A DNA stretch of 64,000 nucleotides from Corynebacterium sp. J010B-136 (GCF_002967075.1 NZ_PUGE01000005.1:62001-126000); one strand, 5' to 3'. Counted from the stretch's first letter, positions 52,058-61,964 are shown. Program-made: numbers and translations. Notes: generated by a model not told the origin, from the letters alone.

Positions 52058-54859
52058 TTAATCGTTCCTACCTCGGAGGTGCATGATGAGTGCGCCGAGT
52101 GCGGATAACAGCCCGAGGCCAAGAATCCACACCAGCGTCTTTCGCCCCGTGTCCGGAAGCATCGCTGAGAAATCAAAGGAAATAGGAACACCATTGGTGG
52201 CAATCAATTGCAGGTTTGGTGTCGTCGGAGAATCCTCATCAATTCCGTGGTTAGCGTTGAAGAATTCTGTCGTGGAGTATCCATTTTCTGAGTCACTCTT
52301 TAATGGAGTTTCCGGTTCCCTAAGCACCCAACGCACGTCAGGGGCAGGGTCCGGGAGTTGCTCACGAACCAGAACTTGAATTGGCTCCAAGCTTGTTCCA
52401 TCGATCAAAAGAACATCCGTAGTGAGGTTGTCTTCTACTAACTGCCAGGTTGCTCCTTCGTCGATGGAGTATTCAAAGACATAAGGGGCTGCGGGTTCCT
52501 CACCGTCGGTGACCGCAATGACTTCGATGGCTCGGGTATCAATATCGTACGAGTGGACAATATTAAATTGAATCTCATCAGATTGTGCAGGCACGGTGAT
52601 GTTGATGGCGTGCTGTTTCCAGCCATCTTCAACAACATCAGTGTTGATACTTTCCAATCCATCTATGGATTCCCACGATGATTCACTCGTAGATACGTGA
52701 AGTCCCTGTTCATCGGTGTTGAGGAAGTACGTGTAGGGAGTTCGCGAAGGCGTAGTACCCGTGGGGCGTAGCGCTGCAAACTTTTCATCAGAAAGCGAGG
52801 GGTTAGAGCTCAACTGACATGTCGCACCCTCTGGCAGCTGCACATCAGTAGTGAAACCTGAGGCTCCGACAAGGCGCAGTTCACCCGAATTATCGGAGTA
52901 TTCAAATCCTTCACCGACGTTATCGGATGGATAATCGATAAGTTCCGACTCAAAAATCGGGGTCTCACCATTGAAGCATCGAAGATCGTAGGTATATCCA
53001 CCGTTGTGCAAGTTACGGCCATCGCCTTGCTTTGCGATGTTTATCTGCATCTCCCGCGGCTTCCAATTCTGTGCCATCACTGCTGCTGTTGCGAGCGGCA
53101 AATGTATTACGTCACTTGCGGGAGCTCCCAAATCTAGAACATTGAGTTCCAACGCAGACACTGTAAATACCGTGCCGTGCTCAACTTCTGTCAATGTCTG
53201 CCGGTTCACGATGATGTTGGCAATCGGATCAAGAACTTGCGTCAGCGCTGGATTTAAGGAATTCAGCAGGGGACTGACAACACCTGTTTGGAGGTTGGTA
53301 ATTAGTCCGCTGAGTAATCCACCTGGGTCTTCGTCATTCCCGAAGAGAATTCCTTCGACGATTTCACCTACGGTGCCCAGCAACGGGGCGATAAGTTCTA
53401 CAGCGAGGCTCAACAGCCCTGCGCGATGATAGAAGTCGTAAGGATTTGCCTCGTATTCGGCACGATCTGATGTTCCTTGCGCTCCAGTGAGCAGGCCGCC
53501 AAGGGTCGCGGTAAAGTCCAATCTTAATAAACACAAGACGCCGCACACGGCGATTTCAATTTCCGTGGCATACAGCCCACCTTTCCGGTCTTGCTCTTGC
53601 CCACGAATAATGTGGTCGAGCTTCGCGTTGAGCCCGTTCGGTTCCTCTACGGCGCTAGCAGTTAAAAGGTTCGTAATCGAATCCGTAATTTTTGAAAGTT
53701 GCTCGCCGGTGAGCAAGGAAGTATTTGGGTCTAACTGATTCAGGCCATCGGTGTGAAGTTTTTCAAGGTCGATTTTTATCAAGCCAGTTCCCGCTTCCTC
53801 TGAAGTGAGGTCGATTGTGACTAGCCCATCTGAAGAAGTTAAAGGCTCGATGAGCAGGGAATCGATGATGGTGTCTTCATCGATATTGGCTTCTACAGTC
53901 GCCGAAAGTACCGGACCGAGAATAAGTCCGACTGCTCCCAATACTCCTTCTGACCCTAGAAGGCCATTAAGGGTGTTCTCAACTCCGCCCAGGAGCACTT
54001 TAAGCGTAGCGCCCAAGTCAGAAACCAGGCCACCAACGAGTGGGGAGCTAATCACTAGCTCTGCATCAGCTATTTGATACGAGCTACAAATGCGGCCATC
54101 TTCTTGTTCCAGGATTTCTTCATCGCCGAAGAGATCCTCGTCTGGATCTAACTTAGAGTAATCGAATTCGGTGTAGTTCTCTGCGCAATTTAGGGCCTCA
54201 GAGTCATCGAGATTTTGGCTGGGTTTGATGGCGCCGGCACTAACTGCGCCTAAAGACAGACGAGCTTCATCAATGATTGACTCCGCAATCACGGTATTTT
54301 GCAGATCAAGCAAGCTCAATATGTTGATTGTGGCGTTGGCTCCTTCGCCAGGCTGCGTAAGCTCCAATCCACCGGAGTCGCTCACGACGCCCACAGCGCC
54401 GATCGCTTGCGTAGGTGACTGCGCATGTGCGAATTCATTTAACGCACCAACTTGCGCATCATTCATAACGAACTGCAGGAGTCCACCGTCGCCAAGCAGA
54501 GGAAGTGAAATCTGCCCGAGGTTGATATTGATGAGTTCTAACAGTCCCACATCAATCTTGGACGTTGTGGGATCAGCATTATTAACGTCGTCCTCTAATA
54601 CTTCCCACAGCTGGTTGACGCCGTTGAGTTCGGCAGCCGTCAAAGCACGGTCATCGGGACCGATGGTTAAATGCTGATTGAGCAATCGCAGGTCCAATAA
54701 GCCGCCATAGCCATAGGACAATGCATCTTCAAGATGCTCTGTTAAAGGATCGTAAGGGCTAGAGGTTTGAGCCTGCGAGGTGGCAGGTGCTGCAACCAAA
54801 GTTACTAAAACCACAGCCAAAACCGTTGCTATACACTGCATGAATTTTGCGCGAAGCAT
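52058..54859 (-). CDS. Large LPxTG-anchored, choice-of-anchor G protein (likely ancillary/tip pilin)
   Basis: A 933-residue surface protein. A Sec signal ends near residue 30 (ATSQAQ). The middle has repeated LLG/LSG-rich segments typical of the choice-of-anchor G family. C-terminal LPDTG is followed by a hydrophobic helix and RGRND. SpaC-like tip roles are expected from its position between the backbone pilin and the class C sortase, but no von Willebrand domain was seen. Two Cys pairs may form disulfides (LNCAEN..ICSSY). Confidence 0.8.
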   Translation of the reverse strand: MLRAKFMQCIATVLAVVLVTLVAAPATSQAQTSSPYDPLTEHLEDALSYGYGGLLDLRLLNQHLTIGPDDRALTAAELNGVNQLWEVLEDDVNNADPTTSKIDVGLLELININLGQISLPLLGDGGLLQFVMNDAQVGALNEFAHAQSPTQAIGAVGVVSDSGGLELTQPGEGANATINILSLLDLQNTVIAESIIDEARLSLGAVSAGAIKPSQNLDDSEALNCAENYTEFDYSKLDPDEDLFGDEEILEQEDGRICSSYQIADAELVISSPLVGGLVSDLGATLKVLLGGVENTLNGLLGSEGVLGAVGLILGPVLSATVEANIDEDTIIDSLLIEPLTSSDGLVTIDLTSEEAGTGLIKIDLEKLHTDGLNQLDPNTSLLTGEQLSKITDSITNLLTASAVEEPNGLNAKLDHIIRGQEQDRKGGLYATEIEIAVCGVLCLLRLDFTATLGGLLTGAQGTSDRAEYEANPYDFYHRAGLLSLAVELIAPLLGTVGEIVEGILFGNDEDPGGLLSGLITNLQTGVVSPLLNSLNPALTQVLDPIANIIVNRQTLTEVEHGTVFTVSALELNVLDLGAPASDVIHLPLATAAVMAQNWKPREMQINIAKQGDGRNLHNGGYTYDLRCFNGETPIFESELIDYPSDNVGEGFEYSDNSGELRLVGASGFTTDVQLPEGATCQLSSNPSLSDEKFAALRPTGTTPSRTPYTYFLNTDEQGLHVSTSESSWESIDGLESINTDVVEDGWKQHAINITVPAQSDEIQFNIVHSYDIDTRAIEVIAVTDGEEPAAPYVFEYSIDEGATWQLVEDNLTTDVLLIDGTSLEPIQVLVREQLPDPAPDVRWVLREPETPLKSDSENGYSTTEFFNANHGIDEDSPTTPNLQLIATNGVPISFDFSAMLPDTGRKTLVWILGLGLLSALGALIMHLRGRND

Positions 54860-54913
54860 CGTAACCTTCTTGGGGATTAAAGTAACTTGGTTGCCGCTTA
54901 TAGCGTGCGACTA

Positions 54914-56458
54914 TTAACTATTGCGAGCGCGGTTTCCGCGCAGCGCAGCGAATCCACCAGCAATAGCAGCAAGAACACCAGCTGCGATAAGCGCTAGAGT
55001 TCCCTTGCCGCCGGTAGCAGGTAGTTGTCCAATAATTGTGTCTTCATAGTTGGTGACATCAACGACCATGCGGAAATCTTCTGGGTTGTCGGGATCAACA
55101 AAGGTGACTTCCTGAGGCTCTGGATTGATGACATACCCTTCAGGTGCTTCGGTCTCAATTACACAAAGCTTGTCGCTCTCATCGGCAGTAGGAGCGACAC
55201 CATTTACATGGTCGATGACTTGAACACCATACACGGTAATTTCACCGTTCACTGTCTCGAACTCGTCGATACGGTGAGAACTTGGATCCCCACTAATGTC
55301 TGAGCTATTTGAAGCAAAGAGTCGTTCTCCAACAAGAGTTAGAACCTGTTCTTGTTCTTGGCAGCGCCACAGCTCAAACTTGGCCGAATCATTGAGGATT
55401 AGTTCGCCAGCAGCATCACGCTTGTTGATGGTTAATGAGCCAAGGTGTGTTTCTGCGCCGTCTTCTGGTTCACCTGGGTTGTCGGGATCATTAGGGTCTG
55501 TGGTCACTCGACCGTTATTGGGAAGAAGAACCTCAATATCGTTGCGGATGATGCCGTTAGCAGGGAGATCAATAATTTGTGCTGGGAAGGTAACGACTAC
55601 CTCGAGGCCAGGATTGGTGAGGCGCTGGGTTTCGAGGTTTTCCAGTCCGGCTTCGAGAAACTCAATTCGAACCTCTTGACCTGCAATGGTTAGCGAGTAG
55701 TCAGTGCCTTCTGCTAGTGGCGTACCTTCTGGGGATGAAACTTCGACGGCGTCGGCCTGGGGAGCTGCTAGCGCAGTAGGAAGGTTATCAATGATGACAA
55801 AGCGATCTAGATCGTCAGCTGGAACAGAGGCGCGGGCGGTGTAGTTGATGGTCGAACCGATGGTAGCGCCAGCATCAGCGACGTCCTTGGAAACGCTCGC
55901 AACTTGGTTCTTCGGAGCTACAACCTGGTGATAGTTCCACACGCCATCTGAATCAGTGAATGGCAGAGACACCAAGAAAGGCTTGGCGACGGTGTAGTTA
56001 CCAGCCTGAAGCTCCGTAACCAAGTAGACGCCAACGGCAAGATCGATAGACACGCTTCCATCAGTGCCAGTTGTGATTGTATCGATTGTGGTTTTCCCAC
56101 CAGTGTTTTCGTCTGCGGCAATTAGATCATCGAGTGCGCCCGCGGTTTCTTGCAGCTGCATGAGGTCATTCCAACCAGCGAGGGTATTTAACTCGTTGTC
56201 GAAATCGACTCTTTCAATTCGAAACTGGACGCCTGGGAGGGGATCGCCGGGGGCATTTTCTGGGTCGCCAGCTGCGACGGGATCGCCGAAGCGCTTGTTG
56301 ATTGTCAGCGAAGCGTTCGCAGTTAGATCGACGCTCGATACATCGTTTTGGCTGATTTGAGCCGATGCGACTGGAGCAAGCATTGGTGCACCGGCGATGG
56401 TAAATCCAAGAGCAAGGCTTAGGGTAGCAGCGGAAATTCGCTTGGAAATGAGGGTCAT
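54914..56458 (-). CDS. LPxTG backbone pilin (SpaA/SpaH-like)
   Basis: A 514-residue precursor from ATG 56458 (MTLISKR); a longer reading to 56536 lacks signal sequence. Signal peptide to about residue 34 (ASA-QIS). Pilin motif WNYHQVVAPKNQ differs from the textbook WxxxVxVYPK but retains the Lys. CnaB-like domains follow, with E-box LCVIETEAPEGY. Sorting signal LPATG then hydrophobic helix and RGNRARNS. Sortase polymerises it by the Lys. It is first in the operon. Confidence 0.88.
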   Translation of the reverse strand: MTLISKRISAATLSLALGFTIAGAPMLAPVASAQISQNDVSSVDLTANASLTINKRFGDPVAAGDPENAPGDPLPGVQFRIERVDFDNELNTLAGWNDLMQLQETAGALDDLIAADENTGGKTTIDTITTGTDGSVSIDLAVGVYLVTELQAGNYTVAKPFLVSLPFTDSDGVWNYHQVVAPKNQVASVSKDVADAGATIGSTINYTARASVPADDLDRFVIIDNLPTALAAPQADAVEVSSPEGTPLAEGTDYSLTIAGQEVRIEFLEAGLENLETQRLTNPGLEVVVTFPAQIIDLPANGIIRNDIEVLLPNNGRVTTDPNDPDNPGEPEDGAETHLGSLTINKRDAAGELILNDSAKFELWRCQEQEQVLTLVGERLFASNSSDISGDPSSHRIDEFETVNGEITVYGVQVIDHVNGVAPTADESDKLCVIETEAPEGYVINPEPQEVTFVDPDNPEDFRMVVDVTNYEDTIIGQLPATGGKGTLALIAAGVLAAIAGGFAALRGNRARNS

Positions 56459-56739
56459 AGCATTCCTATGTTCGTGAAGGGAAGGAGGGTGGAATACTTC
56501 GAATCGAAAAAGTTGCCTTCGGGTCGAACTTTCCAATTGGTGGCTTGTATTGCCAAACGAACGTCATTATAGGAAAACTCCTGCACAAATGCCCTAATGG
56601 AATGCGTGATGGGGGTGCCTTTAGGGGGTAGAGTAAATCTCCTTGGCCGACACGTCTAAATCGTATCCACGTATTGCGATCGCTTTATTGTAGATATTTT
56701 CGAACAAAAATAATAACTACTATGGGTCTTTGGAACGAT

Positions 56740-56774
56740 AAATGCAGCTGCCCGCGACGCGGACAACTGCATTT
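56740..56774 (-). terminator. Terminator-like hairpin after the secreted-protein gene
   Basis: AAATGCAG...CTGCATTT (56740-56747 and 56767-56774) closes a GC-rich stem (CCGCG-A-CGCGG) with two G-U or mismatched pairs. It lies 16 bp beyond the stop of the 185-residue gene. The remainder of the gap 56459-56789 is the pilus promoter region with no other gene. Confidence 0.6.
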
Positions 56775-56789
56775 GATTAAAAGTTTATT

Positions 56790-57347
56790 TTAGAAAGAGG
56801 AGCCAGGGATATTGGCAGAGACTTCCTTGAAAGTGTTGGATGCGATCTTCGCTGCATCTGGAATGCGGAAGGTAGCGATATTGGCTACAGGGACATCCAC
56901 GGTGGGCATGCCTGGCTGAACGAGGACAGGAATTACCTGTGCACCAGGGTTTTTAGTGCCAGAGTTCTTGGTTCCAGAGTTAGTTTTGCCGGAGTTGTTG
57001 TTCTGGTTCCCAGGATTGTTGTTGCCACCGGTGTTTCCGCCAGTGTTACCGCCGCCGTTGAGGTTGCAGCGCGCAATGGCTTCGTCCATGCGGCCGATCG
57101 CTTCGCGAACTTCGGCGCCGCGTGGGTGAACGGTGGCGACGGCAAGAGCCTGACGCTTCTTGGAGTTGTAGTCAGAAGCGTTGGTGTACTGGGACTTTGC
57201 TTGGGAGCAGGAGATTTGGCCAGAAGGCATTTTTGCCAGCACGTCATCGACAACATCGGCAGATGCGATGGCTGGGCTGGCAAGGGTGGCAGTCAGGGCA
57301 GTGGCGGCTGCGATCAGCCCGGTCTTCGCGGAAGTGAGTTTTGGCAT
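56790..57347 (-). CDS. Secreted protein with Asn/Gly-rich linker, unknown
   Basis: A 185-residue protein. Signal peptide to about residue 30 (AIASA-DVV). A helical region with two Cys (about 47 and 93, likely disulfide) is followed by a GGNTGGN/NSGTKN low-complexity linker and a C-terminal 50-residue segment. No family recognised. Probably exported to the envelope. Confidence 0.6.
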   Translation of the reverse strand: MPKLTSAKTGLIAAATALTATLASPAIASADVVDDVLAKMPSGQISCSQAKSQYTNASDYNSKKRQALAVATVHPRGAEVREAIGRMDEAIARCNLNGGGNTGGNTGGNNNPGNQNNNSGKTNSGTKNSGTKNPGAQVIPVLVQPGMPTVDVPVANIATFRIPDAAKIASNTFKEVSANIPGSSF

Positions 57348-57385
57348 AAGCGCATTATGTCACACCAGTAACATTTGCGAAACCG

Positions 57386-58729
57386 CTAGCGAACACTTAA
57401 GAATTTGTGCACCAGTGAGTCATAGGCGCGCACAGTTAGTTCCAGATCTTCTAGGTAGAGGTGCTCATCGTGACTGTGCAACTGGGAGTTGGCGCTGGCC
57501 ATGTCGCGCTCGCGCGCATGCATCGCAAAGCCATAGGCACGTCCACCATTAGCGCCCTCCAAGCGGCGCGCGAAGCGTAAGTCGGAACCACCTGTTGCGT
57601 GTACTGGCACTACGGCTGCATCGGGGAAGAATTCCTTGGTGGTGCTGACAATGGCGTCCCACAGGGGGCCATCGGCAGGCGAATGCGTTGCGGGTTCGGT
57701 GATGAGGTGCTCGATTTCTACTTCCTCAGCCAAATCACCCAAGGCTGCACGCAGGAAATCGTCCAGATCTTCCTGGGTTTGACCAGGGAACGGACGAATA
57801 TCCATTTCCAACCAGGCATGCGATGGCAACACATTAATCGCGCCACCGGCGCGCAGGACAGTCTGCGCGATGGTGGTGTGAGAAAACGCATGCGCATAAG
57901 CAGAAAGCGCGCCGAACTTTTCGTAGTCGGCGTCGGTGGCGGTGCCATCGATAAGCACTTGCTCCGTTGCCTCATCAAATTTGAACGCCCGAACGAAACC
58001 TTCCCACGTCTCATTCGATACCGCCGGTGGCTGCGCGGCCGCAATCCGGCGTGCGACCTCTGCTATCTTGATCACGGCAAAGTCCTTGCCAAAAGGCGTC
58101 GAACCGTGCCCGGCATCGCCGTGGACGTGAATACGGCGCTGGCCAGCACCCTTTTCGCCGACATTAAAACCAATCGCATCACTGCCATCTAATGCCGGCA
58201 AGTGCGAACCGCCGGTCTCTGATAAGCAATTGCGCCAGGAAAACGCCTCGGGCTGATTCTCCGAAATCCACTTTGCGCCCAACCCGCCGCGGGCTTCTTC
58301 ATCGGCGAGACCCACAAAAGTCAACGTGCCTTTCGGGCGCGGGCCCTGCGCAATCTTGCGGGTCACCGCTGCCTGGCTGGCGGTAATAAACAACATGTCT
58401 ACTGCGCCGCGACCGTATAACTTGCCGTCTTCAATCAGCGCATCAAATGGCGGCTTCGTCCATTTGGGCTCATCCACTGGAACTACGTCGATATGGCCCA
58501 AGAGCGTCAGCGGCTCAGCCTGCGGATCGGAGCCTTCCACGGTAAACGCCACCGATACTCGGCCCGGATGCGGCTCGAATTTTTGCACTTTCACGTCAGT
58601 GCCCTCAAAGAACTTCTCTAACGTTGCCGCATTTCGGTATTCCTCACCCGAATCCGCCGTTAAATCATTCACGCAGGCATTGCGGATAAGTTCCTGCAGC
58701 AATTCCAAAGTGTCATCATAAAGGCTCAT
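57386..58729 (-). CDS. M20/M25/M40 family metallopeptidase
   Basis: A 447-residue cytoplasmic peptidase. Metal-site motifs: LLGHIDVVP (His and Asp), GAVDM (bridging Asp), GLADEEARGG (catalytic and ligand Glu), and the C-terminal His in AMHARERD. Dimerisation domain in the middle (about 195-320). Di- or aminoacyl-peptide substrates are likely. Confidence 0.87.
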   Translation of the reverse strand: MSLYDDTLELLQELIRNACVNDLTADSGEEYRNAATLEKFFEGTDVKVQKFEPHPGRVSVAFTVEGSDPQAEPLTLLGHIDVVPVDEPKWTKPPFDALIEDGKLYGRGAVDMLFITASQAAVTRKIAQGPRPKGTLTFVGLADEEARGGLGAKWISENQPEAFSWRNCLSETGGSHLPALDGSDAIGFNVGEKGAGQRRIHVHGDAGHGSTPFGKDFAVIKIAEVARRIAAAQPPAVSNETWEGFVRAFKFDEATEQVLIDGTATDADYEKFGALSAYAHAFSHTTIAQTVLRAGGAINVLPSHAWLEMDIRPFPGQTQEDLDDFLRAALGDLAEEVEIEHLITEPATHSPADGPLWDAIVSTTKEFFPDAAVVPVHATGGSDLRFARRLEGANGGRAYGFAMHARERDMASANSQLHSHDEHLYLEDLELTVRAYDSLVHKFLSVR

Positions 58730-58740
58730 AACCTGCCATC

Positions 58741-59553
58741 TTAGTGTGCGAGCAGCCTGCGGGGTGGGCCGTCGACCACCGGGATGTGGGTCAGCGATAG
58801 ATCTGCACCCACGTGAATCAGCTCGCCGGAGCGGATGCGCTGCCAGTTGCGAGCAGGATCTAGCACCTCACTGGCGATTACCACAGACGGATGAAAGCCC
58901 AGTTCCGGAGAGCTGATCCGCATGCCGTGGCTGGTACGCTCTTCAACAGATGCTGGCTGTTTTCGTTGGTCGAGCAGAAATAGCTCATGAGTATCGGGCC
59001 AGCGCACAGCCCACATCTCATGCGCCGTGGTGATGATCAGGTTTAAGGCGTAGACCGGCACATTCTCTGCCAGCCAGGACAAAGCCTGGCGCACTCCCTC
59101 TACGACATCGCCGCCGGCGCGCTTTGTCTCCCTGGTGATCAGTGCAAAGACATGCTCGGAATCTGTTTGACCCTGCACCCGCTTTAGATCAGCACCGAGG
59201 TGTTCTTTAAGCAGCGACAGATCACCGACGATTCCATTGTGAGCGAATAATCGTCCGTCCATCTCGAAGGGGTGAGTATTGCGAGCTTCTGCGGGCGCGC
59301 CCGTGCCGTAGCGCAGGTGTGCCAGGAAGGTGCTGCTGCGGCGGTGCTTCGCTTCTTGGGCGAAGGCGGTGTCTTGGTAGGCCGCGATCGGTTCTTTCTC
59401 CACCCGGGGTAGTCCATCGGCATCGAAAGTCCCCAGGCCAGTGCCGTCCGGATTGCGGTGGGATTGAAGGATGAGGCTATCTGGGGCATCAAGAAGCCAG
59501 AACGATGCGCGCACGCGCTGCTGTCCTGCACTTAAACCGAAAAGTCGGCACAT
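58741..59553 (-). CDS. Class II glutamine amidotransferase (YafJ-like)
   Basis: A 270-residue protein starting at ATG 59553 (MCRLFGL); Cys2 is the N-terminal nucleophile once Met is removed, so the start matters, and GGGAG is 4 bases upstream. HLRYGTG and NTHPF are the glutamine-site residues; HNGIVGD the oxyanion loop. Family members hydrolyse glutamine or related amides; substrate unknown. The M20 peptidase gene is 11 bp downstream. Confidence 0.85.
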   Translation of the reverse strand: MCRLFGLSAGQQRVRASFWLLDAPDSLILQSHRNPDGTGLGTFDADGLPRVEKEPIAAYQDTAFAQEAKHRRSSTFLAHLRYGTGAPAEARNTHPFEMDGRLFAHNGIVGDLSLLKEHLGADLKRVQGQTDSEHVFALITRETKRAGGDVVEGVRQALSWLAENVPVYALNLIITTAHEMWAVRWPDTHELFLLDQRKQPASVEERTSHGMRISSPELGFHPSVVIASEVLDPARNWQRIRSGELIHVGADLSLTHIPVVDGPPRRLLAH

Positions 59554-59658
59554 GGCTCCCTCGCTTCCCATGCTTCATTTGCAATTGCCTAATGCCTGAA
59601 GTGTCCCACTTTTCCTGAACTTCCGGAACCCTTTGTGAATCCCAATTAAGGTGAGAAC

Positions 59659-60063
59659 ATGGAAAGAAAAGATCAGCGACTAATCCGCCACAAGAGATTC
59701 GCTCTGCCCATTCCTGAGGTGGTGATTGCCATCGTGGGCTTAATAATGGTCTTTGTATTTCCCGAGAGACAGTATTTTGAGCTCAACGGCTGGGCTGTAC
59801 TGGCTCTGGCATGCGGTGTGATTGCACTTCCGCTTGGTGTTCCGCTGCTATTTTTCAAAGTGTCATTCTACTGGGGCGACATCACTTATATCATCGTCGG
59901 CATATTGCTGGTGAAGTTTGTGATTTCGCTGCCTGATGGCCCCAATATTGGGGCGGGGGCCTTGGCCTTTCTTGGAGTTAGCTTTGTGATCAGTGGATGC
60001 TCCCATGTACTGCGTCGCGCGCTAGCTTCGTCTTCTGTGAAGAAGAAAGTCCACAATGAGTAG
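59659..60063 (+). CDS. Small membrane protein, unknown
   Basis: A 134-residue protein with four hydrophobic helices and a basic tail (KKKVHNE). No family recognised. Its stop overlaps the ATG of the EamA gene (ATGAGTAG, 8 bp), so the two are coupled. Confidence 0.6.
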   Translation: MERKDQRLIRHKRFALPIPEVVIAIVGLIMVFVFPERQYFELNGWAVLALACGVIALPLGVPLLFFKVSFYWGDITYIIVGILLVKFVISLPDGPNIGAGALAFLGVSFVISGCSHVLRRALASSSVKKKVHNE

Positions 60064-60909
60064 ATCCACAGCGGGCGCGTTCATTATTGCTGTCGCCGTG
60101 TTGTGGCAGGGTATTGGTACAGCAGTCGTTGGGCATCGGGTGGAAGCAGAGCTTTCTTTATCGCCGCAATAATTTCGTCCGCAGGCTTTGCGATGCGCAA
60201 GGCCGGCAAAAGTTCCGCACTCGGGTTATTGAAGAGTCCTTGTGGGATCAAGATTGCGCTTGCGCTGAATCTGTTTACCGCTGGTGCGTTTTGTTTATTT
60301 TATGTCTCAGCCACGTTGATTCCACCGACTGCTGCCAGCGTTATTGAGACCGGCATCGGTCCGTTAGTGGTCGCAGTGTTTGTGGCTTTTGCTGCGCAAC
60401 GATTTAGCAAATCGCTTATTCCGCCGCTGGTTATTGTGGTGCTGGCCTTAGGCTATTTCTTCTTGGGTGATGTGGATGCTTCCAGCGGAACCGTGGTGGG
60501 TTTTCTTTTGGCTATCGCTGCGGGAATGTCTGCGGTCGGCGTGCTGTATTCCTCGCAGTGGGCATCGCAGCTGGGCTTGGACGTTATTTCTATTGCGGCC
60601 ATCAGGTTTCATCTCGCGTGGATTCTAAGTGGCGTCGTGGCTTTTTCCACCATTGATATGACGTCTTTTAGCCAGGGAGAAATCACATCGACGGTGGCGC
60701 TGTCGGTGTTGTGCATTACTTTTCCCATTCTTTTATTGCAGTGGGGGATCATTTTGGCGCCGCCGTTTGTTGCCGCGCTGATTATCGCGGCGCTTCCTGC
60801 CGTAGTGATGATTACTGAGATTTTACTTGGCGCGAGCATTAATCCGATTCAGCTGGTGATTCTTTCGCTCATCGTTTTAATAACCATTGGTCAAGCAATT
60901 AAACGGTGA
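60056..60909 (+). pseudogene. EamA/DMT-family transporter with a frameshift near 60130
   Basis: Two frames form one protein. From ATG 60056 the frame reads MSRSTAGAFIIAVAVLWQGIG-TAVVG, a normal first helix of EamA/RhtA-type transporters; from about 60133 the family sequence continues in the next frame (ASGGSRAFFIAAIISS...) to TGA 60907-60909. One missing base in GTTGGGCATCG restores the join (VVG-ASGGSR). Without the fix a GTG start at 60103 gives 268 residues lacking the first helix. EamA proteins export amino acids or metabolites. Confidence 0.7.
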
Positions 60910-60931
60910 TGACTCGTATTGGCCTGGGGTT

Positions 60932-61117
60932 TTAAGACTTCTGCTTCCGGCCCACTGAACGCGCGACGAAGAATCCAACGACGGCAGCAATCACCATGAT
61001 GATTGCCATCTCAACTATGCCCGCGCCCAGACCAGTGACGGCAACTAGTGCCGTCAAAATGGCGGTGGTGAGCACGAAAGCAAGGATGAAAGCTAAGGAC
61101 TTAAGGACCCATTTCAT
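60932..61117 (-). CDS. Small two-helix membrane protein
   Basis: A 61-residue protein with two hydrophobic helices and a basic RSVGRKQKS tail. No family recognised. It lies 5 bp after the secreted iron-controlled gene on the same strand, so probably shares its promoter. Confidence 0.6.
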   Translation of the reverse strand: MKWVLKSLAFILAFVLTTAILTALVAVTGLGAGIVEMAIIMVIAAVVGFFVARSVGRKQKS

Positions 61118-61122
61118 TAAAA

Positions 61123-61734
61123 CTACACTCCATGTCCGTGATTAAATCGCCCTCCAGGGTACATTGTGAAAGTATTGTGGGGGTATTGGCTACTTAATTG
61201 CCCCACCCACGGAACAACATTTTTTACCAGATATTTATGGCGGGCATACCCATTAGCGCCAGGTCGTTGAGTCGACTCAACGACACCACCGATTTCGGCC
61301 ATTGGATCAACATTACTGAAGCTTGTGTTTAACCCGCTCACGGAAGTCACACGGTTTCCGCTCCAGCAGAAATTAACAGTCGTTTGCATTTTATAGAAAG
61401 TTAACCCGAGGAGGGTTTTAGTGTGCTGCATGCCTGAGGCATATTTACAACCATTTGCGGCATGGGCCGAAGCTTGCAGATTTTGGTTTGATGTTGACTC
61501 GATACTAGATGGGCGGAGGTCGGGGACAACTGCGGCGAGTTCTGGATAGTTGTCTTTCAATAGTGAAACCTCGGATGTTAACAGAGGTTCCGAGAAGCCT
61601 TTCTCAACAACCTTTACAACCTCATCTGGATAGGCGCTTTTGGGTTTGATGGCGTTAGTTTCTGCAAGCGCTGGTTGAGTAAGGCAGGTTCCACAGATGA
61701 AGACAGCAGCAATCGTACAAAAAAGTTTTCTCAA
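61123..61734 (-). CDS. Secreted protein under DtxR-like control, unknown
   Basis: A 203-residue protein with TTG start 61734 behind GAGG. Signal peptide to about residue 24 (PALA-ETN). Two Cys (in NGCKYA and NFCWSG) flank a conserved-looking core KTLLGLTFYKMQTT. The C-terminus is Gly/His rich (GGRFNHGHGV), a possible metal site. Iron control is inferred from the tandem DtxR boxes immediately upstream. A secreted role in iron scavenging or competition is conceivable but unproven. Confidence 0.7.
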   Translation of the reverse strand: MRKLFCTIAAVFICGTCLTQPALAETNAIKPKSAYPDEVVKVVEKGFSEPLLTSEVSLLKDNYPELAAVVPDLRPSSIESTSNQNLQASAHAANGCKYASGMQHTKTLLGLTFYKMQTTVNFCWSGNRVTSVSGLNTSFSNVDPMAEIGGVVESTQRPGANGYARHKYLVKNVVPWVGQLSSQYPHNTFTMYPGGRFNHGHGV

Positions 61735-61752
61735 TTTTCCTCAATTCGAATA

Positions 61753-61791
61753 TATGGTTAGCCTAACCTAACTTAGGTTGCCCTAAGCCTA
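61753..61791 (-). promoter_or_regulatory. Tandem DtxR boxes
   Basis: Box 1 (61753-61771) matches TTAGGTTAGCCTAACCTAA at 17 of 19 positions, including the whole palindromic core GGTTAGCCTAACC. Box 2 (61773-61791) matches 14 of 19. They lie 19-57 bp before the start at 61734, where DtxR would repress in iron-rich cells. Confidence 0.8.
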
Positions 61792-61964
61792 CGGATGTGT
61801 GTGCGGCGTTTCAAGCAGAGTGCGATTTGTCATTTTTGGGGGATGGCGAACGGGGGTGCTTTGGTCAAAGTTGTAGGTAGATTATGGGCTGGGTTGCGGT
61901 TCTGGTGGTTTTATTCAGCTCGTGATTCTTGTGCTCATCGTTTTAATAACCATCGGACAAGCAA

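Noticed and set aside
53004..53429. Plus-strand frame of 141 codons in the large LPxTG gene
   Set aside because: Antisense shadow of a continuous 933-residue gene with signal peptide and sorting signal.
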